Shown in pieces: positions 7,049 to 14,049 of a stretch of 17,810 nt of DNA. Made by a program: the position numbers and the translations under genes. The notes beneath the pieces are model-generated. The model saw nothing but the letters and a program-made list of their open reading frames with translations, was not told where the DNA came from and searched no databases. Origin of the DNA: an uncultured Kiritimatiellota bacterium (GTDB taxonomy: Bacteria; Verrucomicrobiota; Kiritimatiellia; RFP12; UBA1067); contig CAKTZA010000069.1 in NCBI GenBank assembly GCA_934635045.1, positions 1 through 17,810 on the forward strand, given 5' to 3'. How positions within the stretch are numbered: position 1 is the first letter of the stretch; the number at the start of each line of letters is the position of its first letter.

Positions 7049-7636
7049 TCAGTACGGCAGCTTCACGAGCCCGCTGAAGCCCATGAACGCAAGGCTCAGC
7101 AGCCCCGCCGTGACGAGCGCGACCGCGATGCCGCGAAAGCAGCGCGGCGGATCGGCGTGGGCGAGCTTCTCGCGGATGCCCGAGAAGATGAGCAGCGCGA
7201 CGCCGAAGCCGACCGCCGCCGCGAACGAGAAGAAGACCGACTCGAAGAATCCCGTCCCCTGCTTGCAGTTGATCTCCGCGACGCCGAGGACGGCGCAGTT
7301 CGTCGTGATGAGCGGCAGGAAGATGCCGAGCGCGGCGTGCAAGGGAGGCAGGAACCGCTTCATCGCGATGTCGATGAACTGCACGAGCGCGGCGATGACG
7401 AGGATGAACGCGAGCGTGTGGATGTAGCCAAGCCCGTTCGGCTGCAGCAGCCAGTGGTCGAGGCACCACGTCACGGCGGCGGCGACCGTCATGACGAAGA
7501 CGACCGCGCCGGACATACCGAGCGCCGTCTCCGTCTTCTTCGAGACGCCCAGAAACGGACAGCAGCCGAGAAAGCGGCTGAGAACGAAGTTGTTCACCAG
7601 CACCGCACCGACCAGAATCATGAGAAAGTAACTCAT
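7049..7636 (-). CDS. rnfA: Rnf electron transport complex subunit A
   Basis: A 195-residue membrane subunit with six predicted helices (RnfA/RnfE/NqrD/NqrE family). NNFVLSRFLGCCPFLGVS (15-32) and ITTNCAVLGVA in the second half are the two inverted-repeat half motifs; their Cys residues hold the shared 2Fe-2S cluster in Rnf/Nqr structures. The match is to RnfA rather than RnfE by the NNFVL/CPFLGVS wording. It is the first gene of the rnf unit, with its own strong promoter ending 10 bases before the ATG and no Shine-Dalgarno, so its mRNA is predicted to begin almost at the ATG. Confidence 0.95.
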   Translation of the reverse strand: MSYFLMILVGAVLVNNFVLSRFLGCCPFLGVSKKTETALGMSGAVVFVMTVAAAVTWCLDHWLLQPNGLGYIHTLAFILVIAALVQFIDIAMKRFLPPLHAALGIFLPLITTNCAVLGVAEINCKQGTGFFESVFFSFAAAVGFGVALLIFSGIREKLAHADPPRCFRGIAVALVTAGLLSLAFMGFSGLVKLPY

Positions 7637-7646
7637 AGTGATGATT

Positions 7647-7675
7647 AGTATGGCTTTATTTGGCGGATTTGTCAA
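7647..7675 (-). promoter_or_regulatory. rnfA promoter (sigma70-like)
   Basis: TTGACA (7670-7675), a 17-base spacer, then CATACT (7647-7652). The -10 box ends 10 bases before the rnfA ATG (7636). It lies in the 44-base gap after mnmE, so rnf is expressed separately from mnmE. Confidence 0.85.
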
Positions 7676-7680
7676 GGCGG

Positions 7681-9036
7681 TCACTTGCCGACGCAGAAGC
7701 GCGAGAAGAGACTGTCGAGCAGGTCGGCCGCGTAGGTCGCGCCGACAAGCGAGCCCAGCTCTTCGGCGACCGCGCGCACCGCGTTCCCCGCCAAAACAAG
7801 GTCGATCGGTGCGTTTTGAAGGAGTGGCGCGAGGTGCGCACGTGCCGCGCACAGGACGGACAGAGCCCGGTCGTCGGACGACGACGCGGCTTCGGGTGCG
7901 CCGGACGCCGCACGGGCTTCGAGAGCAGACACGATCACCCGCTTCAGCTCGCCCAGCCCCTCGCCCGTCTTCGCCGACACGTTCAGCCCCTCGCCGCGCC
8001 CCAGGTCGCATTTGGCGTGAATGGGGATGAGGGTGGGCCGATGAGCGGAAAAGGGAAAAGGAAGAAGATGATCTTCCGCACTTTTTCCTTTTACCCTCTT
8101 CCCTTTTCCTTTTCCCAACACCACCACGACATCGGCTTCGGCGATCAGCTTTTCGGCGCGGGCGACGCCGGCGGCCTCGATCACGTCGCCCGTCTCGCGC
8201 AAGCCCGCCGTGTCAACGAGCCGAATCGGCCAGCCGTCCAGGTCGAGCCATGCCTCGACCGCATCGCGCGTCGTGCCCGGCACATCGCTCACGAGCACAC
8301 GGTTCTCCTCCAAGAGCGCATTCATGAGCGAACTCTTGCCCGCGTTCGGCGGTCCCGCGAGGACGACCCGCGCGCCATCGCGCAGGATGCGCCCTTCTCG
8401 GATGCGCGCCAGCGCCGCGCCGAGCGCGGCGTCAAGCGCGGCGAGCGACGTGCGCACCGACGCGAAGAAGCGGTCGGGCAGTTCGCCCTCGTCGACGTCG
8501 AGCGCATGCTCCAGTTCCGCTGACGCCGCAAGCGCGAGGTCATAGAGGTCGCGCTGCGCGCGCGCACGGCGTCCGGCGAGTCCGTCCAGCGCGGCATCCG
8601 CCGCGCGCGCGGTCTTCGCCTGGATGAGGTCGAGGACGCTCTCCGCCTGTCCGTAGTCGAGCTTGCCGTTCAGGAACGCGCGCTCGGTGAACTCGCCGCG
8701 CCGCGCGAGCCGAGCCCCGGCGGCGAAACAGGACTCCAGGACGCGACGCGGCGTGACCGCCCCGCCGTGGCACTGGAACTCGACGACGTCTTCTCCCGTG
8801 TAGGAATGTGGCGCGCGAAAGGCGAGAACGACGGCTGCGTCGACTTTCTCGCCCGCCGCGCCAAGCAATGCGCAGACGCGCGCGCGCGGTTGCGCGCCTG
8901 ACGGACACGCCGCACGCCCGCGCGTCAGGCGGCCGGCGACGGCGAACGCCTCCGGCCCCGAAACGCGCACGACCGCGACCCCGGCCGGGCCGGGCGCGGT
9001 CGCAATCGCCGCGATGGTCTCATTCTGACTCAACAT
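7681..9036 (-). CDS. mnmE: tRNA uridine-5-carboxymethylaminomethyl modification GTPase MnmE
   Basis: A 451-residue GTPase that with MnmG modifies U34 of certain tRNAs. It has the N-terminal tetrahydrofolate-binding domain (start MLSQNETIAAIATAPGPAG), a helical domain, the G domain and the C-terminal FCVGK with its catalytic Cys448. G motifs: GPPNAGKS (228-235), PGTTRD with Thr255/256, DTAG (275-278) and SAKTG (354-358). The G4 site reads HAKCD (340-344) where NKxD is usual, so the Asn is missing. Residues about 308-333, just before G4, are translated purine/pyrimidine repeat and have no counterpart in the family. It lies 48 bases after the antiporter gene, the gap being an octamer repeat. Confidence 0.96.
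   Translation of the reverse strand: MLSQNETIAAIATAPGPAGVAVVRVSGPEAFAVAGRLTRGRAACPSGAQPRARVCALLGAAGEKVDAAVVLAFRAPHSYTGEDVVEFQCHGGAVTPRRVLESCFAAGARLARRGEFTERAFLNGKLDYGQAESVLDLIQAKTARAADAALDGLAGRRARAQRDLYDLALAASAELEHALDVDEGELPDRFFASVRTSLAALDAALGAALARIREGRILRDGARVVLAGPPNAGKSSLMNALLEENRVLVSDVPGTTRDAVEAWLDLDGWPIRLVDTAGLRETGDVIEAAGVARAEKLIAEADVVVVLGKGKGKRVKGKSAEDHLLPFPFSAHRPTLIPIHAKCDLGRGEGLNVSAKTGEGLGELKRVIVSALEARAASGAPEAASSSDDRALSVLCAARAHLAPLLQNAPIDLVLAGNAVRAVAEELGSLVGATYAADLLDSLFSRFCVGK
8047..8109. repeat. Purine/pyrimidine hairpin element, copy 2 (in frame in mnmE)
   Basis: GGAAAAGGGAA (8047-8057) pairs with TTCCCTTTTCC (8099-8109). The core TCCGCACTT (8075-8083) is identical to that at 1291-1299. 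It is translated in frame into a Lys/Gly-rich then Leu-Pro-Phe segment within the MnmE GTPase domain. Boundaries of the whole insert are about 8038-8115. Confidence 0.85.
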
Positions 9037-9084
9037 CGCCGCGCGTGATTTCTCCGTGCCTCCGTGGCTCCGTGTGAGAACGCC
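9037..9084. repeat. Antiporter-mnmE spacer with CACGGAG octamers
   Basis: On the minus strand the gap reads ACACGGAG, CCACGGAG, GCACGGAG in tandem, the same family as 529-556. No promoter or clear ribosome site for mnmE is seen. Confidence 0.8.
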
Positions 9085-11385
9085 CTACTTGACGCTCTTG
9101 AAGAACTTGCGCATCTCCTCCGCCGTCGTGCACTGCGCGAGCTTCTCATAGCCGTTGTCGCCGCGCAGGGCCTTCGAGATGAAGCTCATCAGCTGCAGGT
9201 ACGGCGTCTGCGTCGAGTCGTTCGCGATCGTGAGGACGATGATCGAGAGCGGCGAGTTGTCGATCGTCTCGTAGTCCGGGATGCAGCCGTTCGCCGTGCC
9301 CACGTTGTCGAGAATCGCCACCGCGCCGACGATGCCCTCCACCTCCGCGCACCGGCCGTGCGGCACGGCGATGCCGTGGTCGAGACCGGTCGGCATCGAC
9401 GCCTCGCGACGCAGGACGGCCGCCGTCGCCGCCGCGACATCCTTGACGTGAGACGGACACGCCGCCGCGATCTCGGCGACCATCTTCTCGATCGCCTCCT
9501 TCTTCGACGCCGCCTTGAACTTCGGCAGCATCACGAAGTGCTGGAGATGACGGCCGACGTTCGTGTGCCGCTTCTGCTTCGCCGGCTCCTCCGGCAGCAT
9601 CCGGTCGATGTCCTCCCGGCGGATGGGCTTCGCGATCTGGCGCGCGAGGTCGTTCATCGAGGACGCGACCTCCATCCACGCCGTCATGACGATCGCCTCC
9701 TCCGCCGGCGTGCAGGAGACCTTGATCACGTTCCCGTCGCGCTCGATCGCCATCTCCATGTTGTCCATCGCGATCTCCCAGATGCTGGCCTCCTTCGAGA
9801 GGAGCGACGTGAAGAAGCCCTCCTCGCGGAACTCGGCGACCAGCTTGTCCAGCATGAGCGCGGCGACGTCCGGCGAGGATAGCTCGAAGACGACGGGACG
9901 CGAGTTGTCGTGGCTCTGCTTCGGATGCCGCACGCCCTTGCGCTTCGGCGCGAAGAGGCCGACGAGCGCGGGCGGCGCGACGACCGTCGTGACGAGCGTC
10001 ATCAGGATGCCGATGCCGAAGATCTCCTGCGTGAGGAAGCCGCTCGACAGGCCGAGGCCCGCGATGATGAGCGCGACCTCGCCACGCGGCACCATGCCCG
10101 CGCCGATACGCAGGCCGCCGAGAATGTTGAAGCCGCAGCAGAGCGACGGCAGCATGCAGCCAATCACCTTCGCCGCGACGGCGAGCGCCGTGTAGACGCC
10201 GCCGAAGACGAGAACCGGCTTCGAGCAGAGCGCCGTGACGTCGACCATCATGCCCATCGAGCAGAAGAAGACGGGCACGAGGAACGTGTAGACGGGCGTC
10301 AGCATTTCCTGAATCGGATGCTTCAGGTCGGTGCGCGAGAGCGCGAGGCCCATCACGTACGCTCCGATGATCATCGCCAGCCCCATGAACTCGAAGAAGC
10401 CGGCAAGGACGAGCGCGAGACCGAAGGCCATTGTTGCGATGACGACCGGGCTCTTGAACGCCGCCTTCAGGAACTTCGCGATCCAGCGCGCCGCGAGGAG
10501 GCCGATCGCCGTCGCGCCGAGCCAGACGCCGAACGCCTTCAGGGCGACGAGGCCAATCGCGCCCCAGTCCATCGCGCCCGCCGCGCCGCCGACCTTCGCC
10601 GCCGCGTGGTTTGCGACGATGATGCCGTTGCCGATCGCCAGCACGATGAGGCCAAGGACGTCGTCGATCACGGCGCCCGCCATGATTGTCACGCCCTCCT
10701 CGGAATCCATCTGCTTCTTCTCGGAGAGGATGCGCGCCGTGATGCCGACCGACGTCGCCGTGGACATGATGCCCATGTAGAGCGGTGCCTCCTTCGTCAT
10801 CGCCTCCGCAAGCGGCAGGCCCTTCAGGTAGGCGAAGTGCTCGAAGAACTCCGGCAGCAGGTAGACCGCGCAGAGGTCGCCGAACAGGAACGAGACAATC
10901 ACGCCGCCGAGGCCGACCATGAGGCCGACGAACGAGTAGCGCAGAAAGAGCTTCAGGTTCGTTTCGAGGCCGGACAGGAAGAGGAGAATCACCGAGGCGA
11001 GCGTCGCGATGCCGTAGAGCGCGGGCGACGTCGCGTCAAACGCATGGCCCGTCTCCTTCGCAATCTCGCGCAGCGCCGCGCCGTGGAAGAGGCCCGACGC
11101 GAACAGCCCGTCGCCGAAGCCGATGCCGCCGAGCGCCCACGGGCCAATCACGATGCCGGCCGCAAGTTCGCCGAGAATGGACGGCAGCTTCAGCATCGAC
11201 GCGAGGGCGCCGCCCAGGCGCGCCGCAAAGATGATGACGCCAATCTGCAGGACGAGGAACATCATCTCTTCCACGCGGGGCAGACCGAAGTTCGGATAGG
11301 GCGGGGGGCCGCCCTCATGCGCCGCAAAAACACCCGCCGCGCACATCGCTGTGGCGGCCACCAAAAACATTTTCTTGTTTTTCAT
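9085..11385 (-). CDS. CPA2-type cation:proton antiporter with C-terminal PTS EIIA-like domain
   Basis: A 766-residue protein. ATG at 11385 gives a signal-like N-terminus (MKNKKMFLVAATAMCAAGVFA), then a CPA2 (Kef/NapA-type) membrane domain to about residue 480 with LELAAG-like helix start (GELAAGIVIGPWALGG), the Asp-Asp pair in VIDDVLGL (Asp241/242) expected for an electrogenic Na+(or K+)/H+ exchanger, and GMVPRGEVALI (430-440). A cytoplasmic segment of unassigned fold (about 495-600) leads into an EIIA-Ntr/fructose type domain (about 621-766) with GIAVPHG, whose His676 is the predicted phosphorylation site. The fusion suggests transport controlled by PTS phosphorylation. An upstream frame-open extension to 11655 is rejected since it covers the promoter and the 3' end of the radical-SAM gene. 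Confidence 0.92.
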   Translation of the reverse strand: MKNKKMFLVAATAMCAAGVFAAHEGGPPPYPNFGLPRVEEMMFLVLQIGVIIFAARLGGALASMLKLPSILGELAAGIVIGPWALGGIGFGDGLFASGLFHGAALREIAKETGHAFDATSPALYGIATLASVILLFLSGLETNLKLFLRYSFVGLMVGLGGVIVSFLFGDLCAVYLLPEFFEHFAYLKGLPLAEAMTKEAPLYMGIMSTATSVGITARILSEKKQMDSEEGVTIMAGAVIDDVLGLIVLAIGNGIIVANHAAAKVGGAAGAMDWGAIGLVALKAFGVWLGATAIGLLAARWIAKFLKAAFKSPVVIATMAFGLALVLAGFFEFMGLAMIIGAYVMGLALSRTDLKHPIQEMLTPVYTFLVPVFFCSMGMMVDVTALCSKPVLVFGGVYTALAVAAKVIGCMLPSLCCGFNILGGLRIGAGMVPRGEVALIIAGLGLSSGFLTQEIFGIGILMTLVTTVVAPPALVGLFAPKRKGVRHPKQSHDNSRPVVFELSSPDVAALMLDKLVAEFREEGFFTSLLSKEASIWEIAMDNMEMAIERDGNVIKVSCTPAEEAIVMTAWMEVASSMNDLARQIAKPIRREDIDRMLPEEPAKQKRHTNVGRHLQHFVMLPKFKAASKKEAIEKMVAEIAAACPSHVKDVAAATAAVLRREASMPTGLDHGIAVPHGRCAEVEGIVGAVAILDNVGTANGCIPDYETIDNSPLSIIVLTIANDSTQTPYLQLMSFISKALRGDNGYEKLAQCTTAEEMRKFFKSVK

Positions 11386-11395
11386 ATGGTTGCGT

Positions 11396-11404
11396 AGTAT
11401 ACCA
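11396..11404 (-). promoter_or_regulatory. Antiporter promoter (extended -10)
   Basis: TGG-TATACT on the minus strand with the -10 box at 11396-11401, preceded by a T-rich stretch (TTTG); no good -35. Only 10 bases separate it from the ATG. It begins 4 bases after the stop codon of the upstream radical-SAM gene. Confidence 0.55.
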
Positions 11405-11408
11405 CAAA

Positions 11409-12365
11409 TTAGCGGACGGTGCCGTGGTCGGCCGTCATGTTTTCGCCGAGGAGGGCCAATTTCGGGTCGGACGCCTCGTAGCCCTGAATCCAGCCGTTCT
11501 CGAAACCGAAGTCCGACGCTGCCTCCGTCACCGCCTCGTATTCGTCGCGCGTCACCGCCCGGTTGAGGGGCGGCATCTCCAGCGCCTTGTACGCCGGCGT
11601 GTACTGCGCCATGATTGAAACGGGGATTTCGTTCGAGAGTTCCGTCGCCAGCCACGCCAAGTTCTCAATGGCCTCGTCCGCCAGCCCCGGCAGAACGAGG
11701 ATGCGGACAATGAGGTGCGGCAGGGAAGATTTTCCGCACACCGTTCTCATCCACGCCCAGCGCACCGCCGCCCGCGCGGCTTCGACGTAGCCAGGCGCGG
11801 ATGAATAGCGAATGGCCGTCGCGTTGTGCGCATAGCGCAGGTCGAACAGCGCACACGCACAAAGTTCCGCATAGGATGCGAGCGTCTCGACGCGCTCATA
11901 GCCGGACGAATTCCACACAAACGGAAGCGAAACGCCCTCTTTCTTCAGGATTTCAGCCGCCGCGCGGATCAACGGCAGATAGGGCGTCGGCGAGACGAGG
12001 TTCCAGTTCTCGACCCGATCCTTCAGGGCCAAGTCGCGGAGAATGTCCGCTAGTTCCGCCACCGACACGTCCTTGCCCTCGCCTTTCCAACTCCACGGCG
12101 AGTTCTGGCAATAGAGGCACTTCATCGTGCAACGCGAGAAGAAGACGCAGCCCGACCCACGTTCGCCCGTAATCGGCGGCTCCTCGCCAAAGTGCGGCCC
12201 CCAGCGAAACACGCGGGGCCTGTCCCCCGCCCCGCAGAACCCACGGGGTCTGTCCCCAGCCATCGGGGGTCTGTCCCCACCTGGCTGGGGTCTGTCCCCA
12301 AGCCCCGTGCGATCAACTCCACACCGATGCGGGCAGAGGGCGCACGCCTGAAGGCTATCCGACAT
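11409..12365 (-). CDS. Radical-SAM protein of the COG1313 (PflX-like) group
   Basis: A 318-residue protein. Cys79-x3-Cys83-x2-Cys86 (SRCTMKCLYCQN) is the radical-SAM 4Fe-4S site; FGEEPPITG (59-67) and the N-terminal CALCPHRCGVDR with a second Cys group (GFCGAG, 42-47) are typical of the group often named pyruvate formate-lyase activating-enzyme-like. Substrate unknown. Between CGVDR and GFC, where relatives have only a few residues, there is an insert (about 20-41) carrying GDRP three times, with a fourth just after; it is encoded by GGGGTCTGTCCCC repeats. Its start overlaps the Nudix stop by 11 bases, so translation is probably coupled. It is the last gene of its operon. Confidence 0.88.
   Translation of the reverse strand: MSDSLQACALCPHRCGVDRTGLGDRPQPGGDRPPMAGDRPRGFCGAGDRPRVFRWGPHFGEEPPITGERGSGCVFFSRCTMKCLYCQNSPWSWKGEGKDVSVAELADILRDLALKDRVENWNLVSPTPYLPLIRAAAEILKKEGVSLPFVWNSSGYERVETLASYAELCACALFDLRYAHNATAIRYSSAPGYVEAARAAVRWAWMRTVCGKSSLPHLIVRILVLPGLADEAIENLAWLATELSNEIPVSIMAQYTPAYKALEMPPLNRAVTRDEYEAVTEAASDFGFENGWIQGYEASDPKLALLGENMTADHGTVR
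12215..12299. repeat. Four GGGG(Y)CTGTCCCC units in the radical-SAM gene
   Basis: Thirteen-base units at 12215-12227, 12245-12257, 12266-12278 and 12287-12299, spaced 30, 21 and 21 bases. All are multiples of 3, so every unit is read in the same phase (GDRP). Each unit has GGGG and CCCC ends that can pair. Confidence 0.92.
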
Positions 12366-12861
12366 ATCTTGCCATTTCTTTCGGCAAAAGGTTCGCTTCG
12401 CTCAGTTTTGCGAGCGGCCACCAGGCAAATTCAATCCAGTCCTCCTGCGCCACCACGGCTGGCAACTGCGGGGACAGGCCCCCGATTTTGGGGGACAGGC
12501 CCCGTTCGTTGGCCTGGGGACAGGCCCCCGATGGCTGGGGACAGACCCCCAGCGTCAGCCGATAGACGAGCGAAATCTCGCAGTGTGGCTGGCCATGCTG
12601 CTCGAACTGGCTCTCGACAACGCCGAGAAAGCCGCCCACTTCGGCGTCCAGCCCCGTCTCCTCCTTCAGTTCGCGGACAAGCGCGGCGCGTGACGTCTCG
12701 CCGAACTCGATGTGTCCGCCCGGCAAGTAGGTGTAGCCGCCCTTCTTCGGACGGCACAGGAGAACGTGACCATTTATCACGCAGACGCCACGCACGATGT
12801 TCTCGATGCCGGCGAGTTCATATTCGGGAATCCCGCTCCGTTGAACTTCCTTTTCGCTCAT
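12355..12861 (-). CDS. Nudix hydrolase
   Basis: A 168-residue MutT/Nudix protein that should hydrolyse a nucleoside diphosphate-linked substrate; which one is unknown. The Nudix box is complete: Gly49, Glu55, Arg63, Glu64, Glu67, Glu68, Gly70 (GGHIEFGETSRAALVRELKE and on). Its ATG overlaps the ruvC stop as ATGA, and its stop overlaps the radical-SAM start. Residues about 105-133, in a beta-strand connection after the box, are translated GGGGACAGGCCCC repeats, first in one phase (CPQ twice) and then in another (LSP twice). Whether the insert disturbs folding cannot be judged here. Confidence 0.93.
   Translation of the reverse strand: MSEKEVQRSGIPEYELAGIENIVRGVCVINGHVLLCRPKKGGYTYLPGGHIEFGETSRAALVRELKEETGLDAEVGGFLGVVESQFEQHGQPHCEISLVYRLTLGVCPQPSGACPQANERGLSPKIGGLSPQLPAVVAQEDWIEFAWWPLAKLSEANLLPKEMARYVG
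12470..12549. repeat. Four GGGGACAG(R)CCCC units in the Nudix gene, inverse of 12215-12299
   Basis: Units at 12470-12482, 12491-12503, 12516-12528 and 12537-12549, spaced 21, 25 and 21 bases. They are the reverse complement of the units in the radical-SAM gene. The 25-base step changes the reading phase between units 2 and 3, yet the gene frame remains open. Confidence 0.92.
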
Positions 12862-13349
12862 ATCGGTTTCTCCAGTGAAAGGCGCGAATGGGAGTGAGCA
12901 TGGCAGATGGCAAGCCCCAGCGCGTCCGCCGCGTCGTTCTGCGGCAGTTCGGGCAACGCGAGAAGCGTCTTGATCATCCGCTGGATCTGCTCCTTCTCCG
13001 CGAGGCCGTTGCCGCAGATCGCCTTCTTCATCCGGCGCGGCTCGTATTCGTAGACGGGCAGGTCGGCGTCCGCCGCCGCCGTCAGCACCGCGCCGCGCGC
13101 CTCGCCGAGGACGAGCATCGTCCCCGCGTTCTTGCCGTAGATGACGGACTCGATTGCCATCACGTCCGGCCGGAACGTCGCGATCAGCTCGGAAACCTTC
13201 GCGTGAATGGCCCGAAGACAGCCCGTGAGCGGCAGCTTTGGCGCATTCTTGATGTTGCCGCAGTCCCGCATCACGAGCCGCGAGCCCTGCACCTCCAAGA
13301 CGCCGTAGCCCGTCGAGCGGAGCGACGTGTCGATGCCCAAGACGATCAC
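12858..13349 (-). CDS. ruvC: Holliday junction resolvase RuvC
   Basis: A 163-residue endodeoxyribonuclease that resolves Holliday junctions with RuvAB. GTG at 13349 gives VIVLGIDTSLRSTGYG; the four acidic active-site residues are present: Asp7, Glu67 (AIESVIYGKN), Asp139 and Asp142 (NDAADALGLAICH). Length is normal. GGAGG (13357-13361) is 7 bases before the GTG, and GTGA overlaps the rsmI stop. ruvA and ruvB are not in the window. Confidence 0.96.
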   Translation of the reverse strand: MIVLGIDTSLRSTGYGVLEVQGSRLVMRDCGNIKNAPKLPLTGCLRAIHAKVSELIATFRPDVMAIESVIYGKNAGTMLVLGEARGAVLTAAADADLPVYEYEPRRMKKAICGNGLAEKEQIQRMIKTLLALPELPQNDAADALGLAICHAHSHSRLSLEKPI

Positions 13350-14047
13350 GCGGACGCCTCCGCGCGCAGGAACTTCGGGTTGTTGCCGGCGATGACCAGG
13401 GCGACTTCGCCCTTCACCTTGGCGCCCTTGTACTCGCGCACCAAGTCCGAGAGATAGCCGCGCGACACGCGCTCGTGGAGCTTCGTCAGCTCGATGCAGA
13501 CGGCGGCCTCCCGGTCGCCGAGCGCATCCAGCGCCGCCTCCAGCGTCGCGGCGATCCGGAACGGCGACTCGTAGCAGACCAGCGTGTGTTCCCTGTCCGC
13601 GTCCTCCCGAAACCAGTTGCGGAGCGCGCCCGGCCCGCGCGGCGGAAAGCCGCGAAAGGTGAACGACGACGTCGAAAGCCCGCTCATCAGCAGGGCGACG
13701 TTGACCGCGCTCGCGCCGGGGATCACCTCGTAGGCGACGCCCTGCTGCGCGCAGGCGCGAATCAGCCGATAGCCGGGATCCGAGATGCCGGGATAGCCGC
13801 CGTCCGAACAGAGCGCGACCTCCTTGTCGGACGCGAGATCCGCCAGCACCTTTTCCGTGATGCGATCTTCGTTCCCCTGCCGATACGAGAACATCTCCGG
13901 CGGGCGCGGAATGCCGAAGTGCGTCAGGAGCTGCCAAGTGCGCCGCGTGTCCTCGCAGGCGATGACGGCGGCCGACCTGAACGCCTCGACGGCGCGCGGC
14001 GAAAGGTCGCCGAGGTTTCCGATGGGCGTGGCGATGACGTGAAGCAT
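13346..14047 (-). CDS. rsmI: 16S rRNA (cytidine-1402-2'-O)-methyltransferase RsmI, short form
   Basis: A 233-residue SAM-dependent methylase of the tetrapyrrole-methylase fold. ATPIGNLGDLSPRA (6-19) and EDTRRTWQLL (32-41) are hallmarks. Two other motifs are altered: SDGGYPGISDPG (81-92) where SDAGTPxISDPG is usual, and PGASAVNVAL (110-119) where PGPSA is usual. It ends soon after GEVALVIAG and so lacks the roughly 50-residue C-terminal domain of E. coli RsmI (286 residues). The stop overlaps the ruvC GTG. The start is 2 bases after the AI-2E gene stop with no Shine-Dalgarno, so translation is likely coupled. Confidence 0.93.
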   Translation of the reverse strand: MLHVIATPIGNLGDLSPRAVEAFRSAAVIACEDTRRTWQLLTHFGIPRPPEMFSYRQGNEDRITEKVLADLASDKEVALCSDGGYPGISDPGYRLIRACAQQGVAYEVIPGASAVNVALLMSGLSTSSFTFRGFPPRGPGALRNWFREDADREHTLVCYESPFRIAATLEAALDALGDREAAVCIELTKLHERVSRGYLSDLVREYKGAKVKGEVALVIAGNNPKFLRAEASA

Positions 14048-14049
14048 GG

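Noticed and set aside
8047..8109. Intrinsic terminator in mnmE
   Set aside because: The stem is A/G against C/T with a long loop, no U-run follows in the gene direction at the right place, and the gene continues in frame to its conserved end.
9910..11397. 495-codon plus-strand open frame, rich in Arg, Asp, Glu and His
   Set aside because: It lies wholly opposite the antiporter gene, has low-complexity charged composition typical of the reverse of GC-rich membrane-protein codons, and has no promoter or family motif.
11386..11655. N-terminal extension of the antiporter to 11655
   Set aside because: It would cover the promoter and the end of the radical-SAM gene; the ATG at 11385 gives a proper signal-like start.
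12215..12549. CRISPR array for the GGGG-ACAG-CCCC units
   Set aside because: Units are 13 bases with spacers of 8-17 bases, lie inside two genes and are inverted between them; no cas gene is present.
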